A stretch of 11,590 bases of DNA from positions 1-11,590 of the forward strand of contig CANTHI010000053.1 in the NCBI GenBank assembly GCA_947653505.1. The letters run 5' to 3'. The DNA is from an uncultured Eubacterium sp. (GTDB taxonomy: Bacteria > Bacillota_A > Clostridia > Lachnospirales > Lachnospiraceae). The position numbers and the translations under genes were made by a program. Under the pieces are notes generated by a model that worked only from the letters and a program-made list of their open reading frames with translations, was not told the DNA's origin and did not search any database. The stretch's first letter is position 1; each line of letters starts with the position of its first letter. Positions 1 through 6,148 of the stretch are shown one piece after another.

Positions 1-23
1 TTTATTTAATTGTCAAATGTGCA

Positions 24-710
24 TTATAAAACTTGCATTAAGTTGACCACATTGGCCGTACCGCTGCCGCTGGTTTCTTCCTGCGGGAGCTCCTTTACGG
101 AAAATACGGAGACGGTATTGATGATCAGACCGATGATAGCATAAATGATCGCTACCAGCCTCCATGCGGCGGCGCCCCCTCCGCACAGATCTACAAATCC
201 AACGGTGATGGTCTGGATCAGAAGGTTGGTCGAAAATGCAAAGATAAAACGGTAAGAACCCATCTGCACGCGCTCTTTGCTGTTTTTCGTAACGAGAGAA
301 GTAAGCGCTGAGTATGCGATGTTGTTTGCCGTATAAAAAACACTGTTCAGCAGGGTGTACGCGATAAAAAACCAGACATACTGTGCCGTACTGCCAAGGT
401 CAGCCGGTACGGCAAAGCAGGCTGCCAGCGTGATGGCACATCCGACGTAGCCATACAGCATCCACGGTCTGGCTTTTCCCAGCCGGCTGTGTGTCTTGTC
501 GATCAGGGAGCCAAAATAAATATCCGTAAAACCATCAAACAGCTTGGATATGGCGATCAGTGTTCCCACGATTCCGGATGACAGACCGATTGTATCGGTC
601 AGATAGATCATGACAAAGGATGCCAGAAATGCATAGACGACATTGCCCGCGATATCACCGGCGCCATATCCTATTTTGTTGTACCATTTTAAATATTTCT
701 TTTCTTCCAT
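24..710 (-). CDS. GPH/MelB-type sugar:cation symporter, N-terminal half only (probably broken gene)
   Basis: The 228 residues match the N-terminal six-helix bundle of glycoside-pentoside-hexuronide (MelB-like, MFS superfamily) symporters, inner-membrane proteins that import sugars with Na+ or H+. Visible hallmarks are GYGAGD near residues 14-19, the DGFTD pair (D59, D63) that aligns with the MelB cation-site aspartates, and the SRLGKARPW loop at 75-83. The start is supported by a GGGGGAG ribosome site about 8 bases upstream. The gene follows lacZ on the same strand after 84 bases and is probably co-transcribed. Family members are about 450-500 residues, but this one ends in the central loop after helix 6. 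The other two frames also stop within the 23 bases left in the window, so no simple frameshift restores it here. A C-terminal half could lie beyond the window edge. A half symporter is unlikely to transport. Family assignment is firm; substrate (lactose or another galactoside) is inferred from lacZ. Confidence 0.88.
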   Translation of the reverse strand: MEEKKYLKWYNKIGYGAGDIAGNVVYAFLASFVMIYLTDTIGLSSGIVGTLIAISKLFDGFTDIYFGSLIDKTHSRLGKARPWMLYGYVGCAITLAACFAVPADLGSTAQYVWFFIAYTLLNSVFYTANNIAYSALTSLVTKNSKERVQMGSYRFIFAFSTNLLIQTITVGFVDLCGGGAAAWRLVAIIYAIIGLIINTVSVFSVKELPQEETSGSGTANVVNLMQVL

Positions 711-794
711 AAGTGTCTCCCCCTTCGTTTGATTCGAAACTGTCGTGAAATAACCCTCACCCGCAAAGTGTACAGGCTGTTTTGCCGCAGTTTC

Positions 795-3700
795 TTAAAA
801 TGTAAACGGAACCAGCTCCAGCTGGAACCGGAATGTAGTATCATCAAACCGGTACTGCTTTAAAACTTGCGGACCGCAGCTGTTGGAACCAATTCCATTG
901 CATGCATGGTCAATGCAGAGCACGGTGCTGTCAGCTTCGGTGAGTTCATAGTTGTGCGCGGCTCTCTCCAGCTCTTCCTGTGTATAAATAGAAGCGTTAA
1001 AGGAAAACGGCTGTCCGGATACCGCCAGAATACCACCCTGTGTATCAGCCACTTTTACGTAATCACAGTCAAAATGGCTGCCATTTTCCTGCGGACGGAT
1101 GTAATCCTCATGCATCTGGCTGACCCTGGAGTGGTAAATGCCATGACAGGAGCCCTGATGCTTGTCCCGGTAGCTTTCCTGCGGGCCCATTCCAAAATAG
1201 CTGACGTTTTCCAGTGCTTTGTCAAGAAACAGACGGATACCAAACCGTGGCAGCTCTGGAAATTCTTCGTCTTTTGCCGCGGTCAGGATCAGCGAGATCT
1301 TTCCGTTTCCGTCAATTTTCCAGGTAAGGCTTATGTCTAAAATTTTCTGGACAGCAGGCGCCACAATTGCAAGATGCTCTACGAGCAGCACTCCGTGCTG
1401 GTCGTTCAGTACTTCGATATGGCAGGCCCTGGTTCCAGCCTCCGGGTAATGTGCTTTTTCCCATTCCTTACGGATATACATATCGTTGTCTGTTGGCGCC
1501 CGCCAGATATTTAATTCCATCGGATGGTTCAGATAGTCTTTTCCCGCAAACTGTATCTGTGTAAACAGACCGGTGCGCGGATCCAGACAGTAACGAAAAT
1601 CTTTTGCCTGCAACAGGATCTGCGTATCCGTCCGCGTTACCGTAATGCTGCTACAGGCAGCTTCCATTTCCAGCCACTTTACTGCCTGCCTGTTTCTTCC
1701 GTCCTGATTTTTGAGTCTGATCTCGTCAAAGCCGCAGATATGGCCGCGTTCCAGCAGCGGGAGTTCCATGTTCAGACGGTAGGTCAGCTTAAGATATATT
1801 TTTCCCGATGACGGAATCTGCAGCTTTAAGTATGCCGTCCCATCGCTGTGGGGTGCCGCGGATACGTCCGGCAGCATTCCCTGCCCGATAACCAGACCGT
1901 CCTGCGTCATTTCGTAGGAAATCTGTACATAATCTTCCAGGGAATCAAAGTCCATATAGTTGTGGAGCACCAGCTTTCCGCTGTCTTCCTCATAAGAAAC
2001 GACTCTTACCGGACGGTATACATTTTTATATTCCAGCAGTCCGGTATGTGGCGTGCGGTCCGGATATACCAGGCCGTCCATGCAAAAATTGCCGTCATGA
2101 ATCAGCTCTCCGTGATCACCGCCATAATGGTAAATGGTTTTTCCGTTGTCAGCCCTGCCATGCGCAATGGCGTGGTCGCACCATTCCCAGACAAAACCTC
2201 CGCACATCCGGTCATCTTTGTGAATCATCTGAAAATAATCTTCCAGATCACCCGGGCCATTCCCCATGCTGTGACAGTATTCCACCAGCAGAAATGGTTT
2301 GCTCCCATCGTTTTCCAGATATTCTTCGATTTCTTCCATAGATGGATACATCCGGCTGTAAAGATCCAGATGCTCATAATGGTAGGTAATGGCGGGATTG
2401 CGGTATCTGGCACTTTCATACTGTGTGATTCTGTCCGGATCAAAGGTCTTTGTCCATGCCAGTGCTTTTTCGAAATTGCATCCGTAGGCGCTTTCGTTTC
2501 CCATTGACCACATCACGATACAGGGCCGGTTTTTATCCCGCTGTACCATAAGCTGTACACGGTCTGTAATGGCCTGTTCCCATGCCGGATCGTCGGCAGG
2601 CGTTTCATTCCAGCGGTTCCAGCGGTTTTCATCCGTATCCTCCCTGCGGTAGAGCATAAATGGTCCGTGCGCCTCCAGATCGGCTTCATCGATCACCAGA
2701 AAACCGTACTGGTCACACATCTGGTAAAAATATGGCGCGTTTGGGTAATGGCTGGAGCGGATGGCATTAAAATTGTGCTGTTTCATAAGGGTAAGATCTA
2801 TTCTGATTTGTTCCGGACTGGTTACAAACCCGGTTTCCGGATCGGAATCATGGCGATTTACGCCGCGGAATTTGATATTTACTCCGTTCAGCCGGATGAC
2901 CCGGTCCCGGATCCCAATCGTACGAAAACCGATCCGGTCGGTAATCACTTCGTTTTCTGTCGCAAAGACTACCGTATACAAATAAGGATGTTCTGTGTTC
3001 CAGAGAACAGGATCCGGCACGGTAAGCTCTAAGGTACCATCTTTAGAAATTTCACCAGATGCGGCAATGGAGCCGGAAGCGTCTTCTATTGTTATGTTTG
3101 TAGTTACCGGTGTACGGAAGCAGAGATGGATACTGACAGTAGCGTGGTCTTTTAAGACCTTAGTAGTGATAAAGTAATCCCTGACGGCTTTTTTTGGCCT
3201 TTTCAGCAGATATACGTCTCTGAATATGCCGCTCATGCGGAACTTATCCTGATCTTCCAGATAAGAGCCGTCGCACCATTTGAGCACCAGAACCGCAAGC
3301 GTATTTTCACCTTCCTGCAGCAGGGCAGTCACGTCAAACTCACTTGTGGCATGGGACACCTGACTGTATCCCGCATAGACGCCGTTCAGCCATACGTAAA
3401 AGCAGCTGTCCACGCCTTCAAAGTTTAAAAATGCCTCTGGCGCCCGTTCATCCTTCTGATAAGAAAAGGTATGGACATATGCGCCGCACGGAATATCCTG
3501 CGGTACATATGGCGGATCAAATGGAAACGGATAGCGGATATTGGTGTACTGATGGCAGTCATAGCCGGCCATCTGCCAGACGCCCGGAACGGCAATCCGG
3601 TCAAAAGCCGAAGTGTCGTAACCGGGTTCATAGAAAGCATCCGTCACATCGTAAATGCTTTCAAAATACCGGAAATCCCATTCGCCATTCAGCAGCAAAA

Positions 3701-3830
3701 ACCGGTCAGAGAGTTCACGGTGCTCAGCCAGATGATCGTTTTTTTCAGATGCCGGAATGTAGTAGGCTCTCGCAGGCATCGTGCGGTCATGCAGCATGCC
3801 CGGATCCTCATAGTAACGTGGCGCAATCAT
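795..3830 (-). CDS. lacZ: GH2 beta-galactosidase (LacZ type)
   Basis: This 1011-residue protein has the full architecture of long LacZ enzymes: a sugar-binding jelly-roll domain (about 40-210), an immunoglobulin-like domain (about 215-310), a TIM barrel (about 310-605), a second beta domain, and the C-terminal beta-galactosidase small-chain domain (about 735-1010). In the barrel are GVNRHD (323-328), HYPN (361-364), the acid/base glutamate E446 in WSMGNES, the nucleophile E517 in LLVEYCHSMGN and FVWEWCDH (546-553). It should hydrolyse terminal beta-galactosides such as lactose or N-acetyllactosamine in the cytoplasm, since no signal peptide is seen. The start has a strong AAAGGAGG site (3839-3846). 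It is the first gene of a leftward operon with the truncated symporter and is divergent from the AraC regulator. All catalytic residues are intact. The exact galactoside preferred cannot be read from the sequence. Confidence 0.96.
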   Translation of the reverse strand: MIAPRYYEDPGMLHDRTMPARAYYIPASEKNDHLAEHRELSDRFLLLNGEWDFRYFESIYDVTDAFYEPGYDTSAFDRIAVPGVWQMAGYDCHQYTNIRYPFPFDPPYVPQDIPCGAYVHTFSYQKDERAPEAFLNFEGVDSCFYVWLNGVYAGYSQVSHATSEFDVTALLQEGENTLAVLVLKWCDGSYLEDQDKFRMSGIFRDVYLLKRPKKAVRDYFITTKVLKDHATVSIHLCFRTPVTTNITIEDASGSIAASGEISKDGTLELTVPDPVLWNTEHPYLYTVVFATENEVITDRIGFRTIGIRDRVIRLNGVNIKFRGVNRHDSDPETGFVTSPEQIRIDLTLMKQHNFNAIRSSHYPNAPYFYQMCDQYGFLVIDEADLEAHGPFMLYRREDTDENRWNRWNETPADDPAWEQAITDRVQLMVQRDKNRPCIVMWSMGNESAYGCNFEKALAWTKTFDPDRITQYESARYRNPAITYHYEHLDLYSRMYPSMEEIEEYLENDGSKPFLLVEYCHSMGNGPGDLEDYFQMIHKDDRMCGGFVWEWCDHAIAHGRADNGKTIYHYGGDHGELIHDGNFCMDGLVYPDRTPHTGLLEYKNVYRPVRVVSYEEDSGKLVLHNYMDFDSLEDYVQISYEMTQDGLVIGQGMLPDVSAAPHSDGTAYLKLQIPSSGKIYLKLTYRLNMELPLLERGHICGFDEIRLKNQDGRNRQAVKWLEMEAACSSITVTRTDTQILLQAKDFRYCLDPRTGLFTQIQFAGKDYLNHPMELNIWRAPTDNDMYIRKEWEKAHYPEAGTRACHIEVLNDQHGVLLVEHLAIVAPAVQKILDISLTWKIDGNGKISLILTAAKDEEFPELPRFGIRLFLDKALENVSYFGMGPQESYRDKHQGSCHGIYHSRVSQMHEDYIRPQENGSHFDCDYVKVADTQGGILAVSGQPFSFNASIYTQEELERAAHNYELTEADSTVLCIDHACNGIGSNSCGPQVLKQYRFDDTTFRFQLELVPFTF

Positions 3831-3934
3831 AGGTTATCCTCCTTTAATATGCATATTTTTGTACATTGATTAAGTTCCCGCAAGGTCCTTCTAATTGCTG
3901 TTTTTTTCTTATGGTCACTGAATCTGCTGATAAC

Positions 3935-3963
3935 AGCATACATTTTCAGGCACAATCTGTCCA
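3935..3963 (-). promoter_or_regulatory. Candidate sigma-A promoter of the lacZ operon
   Basis: On the minus strand a -35 box TGGACA (3963-3958) is followed after 17 bases by TATGCT (3940-3935), a 4/6 match to TATAAT. Transcription would start near 3928, leaving a leader of about 98 bases before the lacZ ATG. The -35 box is one arm of an 8-bp inverted repeat whose other arm is the -35 box of the araC promoter. The -10 box is mediocre, as expected for an activator-dependent promoter. Confidence 0.45.
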
Positions 3964-3980
3964 TAAACAGAAATGGACAG
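3957..3980. promoter_or_regulatory. Inverted repeat, candidate shared operator of the divergent promoters
   Basis: CTGTCCAT (3957-3964) and ATGGACAG (3973-3980) are perfect inverted 8-mers separated by 8 bases. Each arm contains the -35 hexamer (TGGACA) of one of the two outward-facing promoters, so a protein bound here would contact both. In addition the 10-mer AATATGCATA occurs twice, at 3846-3855 (inside the 12-bp palindrome AATATGCATATT, just before the lacZ ribosome site) and at 3981-3990 beside this repeat. Binding by the neighbouring AraC protein is an inference. Confidence 0.5.
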
Positions 3981-4002
3981 AATATGCATAAAATGATACA
4001 AT
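3974..4002 (+). promoter_or_regulatory. Candidate sigma-A promoter of the araC-type regulator
   Basis: TGGACA (3974-3979), a 17-base spacer and TACAAT (3997-4002) preceded by TGA give a good extended -10 promoter. The 14-base stretch ATGATACAATAAAA (3993-4006) is repeated exactly in front of nahK (4928-4941). The predicted start site near 4009 coincides with the GGAGG ribosome site (4009-4013), so the leader would be only about 13 bases. That is unusually short and is the main doubt. Confidence 0.5.
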
Positions 4003-4021
4003 AAAAAAGGAGGTACGGGCC

Positions 4022-4885
4022 ATGTACATGAACTCAGGATATAAAAATCACTCGTTGATTGATTTTAAAGACAGGAGCAGGCCGCTGATTGTAGGAAGCT
4101 GCGGCACCTACCGTCTGACCGCGCTGCCAAAGCTGCCAACTTACCGCCCCAGAGGCAGACTGGATTTTCAGATCATTTATATCGCTTCCGGACGCGCTTA
4201 TTTTCATTTTGACAATCCAGAAAACGAGACGACCGTGACCGCTGGAAATATCGTGCTATTCCGTCCGAAAGAGTTTCAGAAATACGAATACTATGGCGTG
4301 GATAAGACTGAGGTATACTGGGTGCACTTTACCGGAAGTGATGTAAAAAATATGTTAAGACGCAGTGGATTTGCGGATGACAGACGGGTATTTTCCGTCG
4401 GAACCTCTCTGGAATACGAACGCATATTTAAAAGGATGATTCTGGAATTACAAAGATGTCCGGATGATTATGAGGAAATGCTGACGCTGTCACTGCGGCA
4501 GCTGCTGATCATTTTCCACCGGGAGCTTCAGAAAGAGCATGTGGTCAGAAACGAATATCTGGATCATGAGATGGAGCTGGCCGTTTCTTATTTTAATGAA
4601 AATTATAACCGTAAGATCAGCATTGAAGAATACGCGGCTTCCAGAGGCATGAGCGTCAGCTGGTTTATCCGCAATTTCAGGAAATACACCGGAGCCGCTC
4701 CCATGCAGTATGTCACGTCCATCCGCATCACAAATGCCCGGATGCTGCTGGAAACTACAGATTATGCGGTAAATGAGATTGCACGTATTGTCGGGTATGA
4801 AAATCCGCTGTATTTCAGCCGGCTGTTTCACAGGCAGATGGGCTGCACGCCGTCGCGGTGCAGGCGGAAAGAGACAGGAGGCTAA
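4022..4885 (+). CDS. AraC-family transcriptional regulator (cupin + double HTH)
   Basis: This 287-residue protein has an N-terminal cupin-like sensor (about 25-115, with GRLDFQIIYIASGRAYF and the AGNIVLFRPKEFQKY turn) and a C-terminal AraC double helix-turn-helix (about 185-285). In the latter are ISIEEYAASRGMSVSWFIRNF, the linker helix and the signature VNEIARIVGYENPLYFSRLF. It has the usual length and layout of AraC regulators of sugar genes, in which the cupin binds a carbohydrate effector and the HTH pair binds two adjacent DNA sites. The start is set by GGAGG (4009-4013) 8 bases upstream. It is divergent from lacZ and is followed 84 bases later by nahK on the same strand, so it is the obvious candidate to control both arms of the locus. 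The effector (lactose, galacto-N-biose or lacto-N-biose) is not determined by anything visible. Confidence 0.93.
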   Translation: MYMNSGYKNHSLIDFKDRSRPLIVGSCGTYRLTALPKLPTYRPRGRLDFQIIYIASGRAYFHFDNPENETTVTAGNIVLFRPKEFQKYEYYGVDKTEVYWVHFTGSDVKNMLRRSGFADDRRVFSVGTSLEYERIFKRMILELQRCPDDYEEMLTLSLRQLLIIFHRELQKEHVVRNEYLDHEMELAVSYFNENYNRKISIEEYAASRGMSVSWFIRNFRKYTGAAPMQYVTSIRITNARMLLETTDYAVNEIARIVGYENPLYFSRLFHRQMGCTPSRCRRKETGG

Positions 4886-4903
4886 ATCCAGACAATTCAA
4901 AAA

Positions 4904-4937
4904 ATAGATTCAAATCAGAATCAATCTATGATACAAT
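4904..4937 (+). promoter_or_regulatory. Promoter of nahK-GH112 with overlapping inverted repeat
   Basis: An extended -10 box TGATACAAT (4929-4937, hexamer at 4932-4937) lies 32 bases before the preferred nahK start, with only a weak -35 (TTCAAA, 4909-4914) 17 bases upstream. An inverted repeat ATAGATT (4904-4910) / AATCTAT (4923-4929) with a 12-base spacer covers the -35 region and abuts the -10. A weak -35 with a symmetric site over it suits an activator- or repressor-controlled promoter. The controlling protein is unknown; AraC is the local candidate, though this repeat does not resemble the one at 3957-3980. Confidence 0.5.
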
Positions 4938-4969
4938 AAAATTTCAAAAGGAAAAAAGGGGGGATGCAC

Positions 4970-6058
4970 ATGGAGAAGCATGAAATCATGCAGACATTTG
5001 CGCTGGAAGGTACGATTGTGGAAATGCGGGAATACGGCAGCGGTCATATCAACCGTACCCGTCTGATTGGCATCGAACATGGGGAAAAGCGGGAGGACTA
5101 TATTTTTCAGCAGATTAACACCAGTATTTTCCACAATGTCGGGGAACTGATGGAAAATATTGTACACGTAACGGACTATTTAAGGAAAAAAATCAAAGCC
5201 GCTGGCGGAGATCCGGACAGGGAAGCGCTGCAGGTGATCCGCACACGGGATGGAGCCAGCTACTGCCAGACACAGGGCGGCTGCTACAGGATGTACCGGT
5301 TTATCACAGATGCCGTAACTTACGATGCCGTGCGCAAGCCGGATGATTTTTATGAAAGCGCGCTGGCATTTGGCAGGTTTCAGTCTCTGCTGGCAGATTT
5401 TCCGGCGGATACGCTGCACGAGACGATTCCTGATTTTCATAATACGCCGAAACGGTTTGCGGATTTTTGCCAGGCAGTACAGCGGGACGTCTGCGGGCGC
5501 GCGGCTCTGGCACGTGAGGAGATCGGATTTCTGATGGAGCGGGAACAGGAAATGTCAGCGCTGACAAAGCTGCAGGCAGATGGGGAGCTGCCGCTTCGGG
5601 TGACGCATAATGATACAAAGCTGAATAATGTCATGCTGGATACGAAGACCGGAAAAGGCATATGTGTAATTGATCTGGATACCGTCATGCCGGGACTGTC
5701 AGTCAATGATTTCGGGGATTCGATCCGGTTTGGAGCAAATACAGCATCGGAAGATGAGACGGACCTTTTAAAAGTGTCACTGGATCTGGGGCTTTATGAG
5801 AAGTATACTGCCGGATTTTTAAAAGGCTGTCAGGGGAGTCTGACCCCAAAAGAGCTGGAAATGCTGCCTGTGGGGGCAAAAATGATGACAATGGAGTGCG
5901 GGATGCGTTTTCTGACCGATTATCTTTCTGGCGATACTTATTTTCGCATTCACAAAGAGCGCCACAATCTGGACCGCTGCCGGACACAGCTGGCGCTGAC
6001 GGCGGATATGGAGCGTAAATGGGGACAGATGCAGGAGATTGTAACAAGGTTTTGCTAA
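4970..6058 (+). CDS. nahK: N-acetylhexosamine 1-kinase (NahK/LnpB type)
   Basis: The protein closely resembles Bifidobacterium NahK (LnpB), a cytoplasmic APH-fold kinase that phosphorylates the anomeric OH of GlcNAc or GalNAc with ATP. Shared stretches include FALEG, YGSGHIN, QQINTSIF, RVTHNDTKLNN, DLDTVMPG, DFGDSIRFGA and MECGMRFLTDYL. Counting from the preferred start, the catalytic aspartate is D215 in THNDTKLNN and the metal-binding DLD is 235-237. Length is 362, against about 359 for the bifidobacterial enzyme. An ATG at 4964 is in frame, but the GGGGGG tract touches it directly, whereas it sits 6 bases before the ATG at 4970, so 4970 is preferred. The gene lies 90 bases before the GH112 phosphorylase, whose HexNAc product it should use. 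In bifidobacteria the phosphorylase gene comes first; here the order is reversed. Sugar preference (GalNAc versus GlcNAc) is not evident. Confidence 0.92.
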   Translation: MEKHEIMQTFALEGTIVEMREYGSGHINRTRLIGIEHGEKREDYIFQQINTSIFHNVGELMENIVHVTDYLRKKIKAAGGDPDREALQVIRTRDGASYCQTQGGCYRMYRFITDAVTYDAVRKPDDFYESALAFGRFQSLLADFPADTLHETIPDFHNTPKRFADFCQAVQRDVCGRAALAREEIGFLMEREQEMSALTKLQADGELPLRVTHNDTKLNNVMLDTKTGKGICVIDLDTVMPGLSVNDFGDSIRFGANTASEDETDLLKVSLDLGLYEKYTAGFLKGCQGSLTPKELEMLPVGAKMMTMECGMRFLTDYLSGDTYFRIHKERHNLDRCRTQLALTADMERKWGQMQEIVTRFC

Positions 6059-6080
6059 GGGAATCTCATCTGGCAGGACT

Positions 6081-6100
6081 TTCGGGAAGCGCTTTCCGGA
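6081..6100. promoter_or_regulatory. 20-bp near-palindrome between nahK and GH112 (cre-like or mRNA hairpin)
   Basis: The 10-base arms of 6081-6100 pair fully if two G-T wobbles are allowed, centred on the perfect octamer AAGCGCTT (6087-6094). The core resembles catabolite-responsive elements bound by CcpA, and LacI-family operators generally, but the outer positions deviate. TCATC (6066-6070) and GATGA (6099-6103) are also complementary. It could instead be an mRNA stem protecting or separating the two messages. No U-run follows, so it is not a standard terminator. Confidence 0.4.
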
Positions 6101-6148
6101 TGATTCAGGACGGAAAAAAACTGATATTGTGATATGGAGGGAATTTTT

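Noticed and set aside
736..794. GAAACTG/CAGTTTC inverted repeat between lacZ and the symporter gene as a terminator
   Set aside because: Only 7 bp with a 45-base loop and no T-run on the transcribed strand; too weak to call.
1848..2507. Plus-strand 219-codon frame inside lacZ
   Set aside because: It is antisense to well-conserved GH2 catalytic sequence and has no recognisable domain or ribosome site; a shadow frame.
4964..4969. Upstream ATG as the start of nahK
   Set aside because: The G-run touches this ATG with no spacing; the ATG at 4970 is better placed, though AAAGG at 4947-4951 could weakly serve 4964.
6134..6148. Upstream ATG as the start of the phosphorylase
   Set aside because: The GGAGGG ribosome site would fall inside the coding sequence; the ATG at 6149 has proper spacing and gives family-like numbering of the catalytic aspartate.
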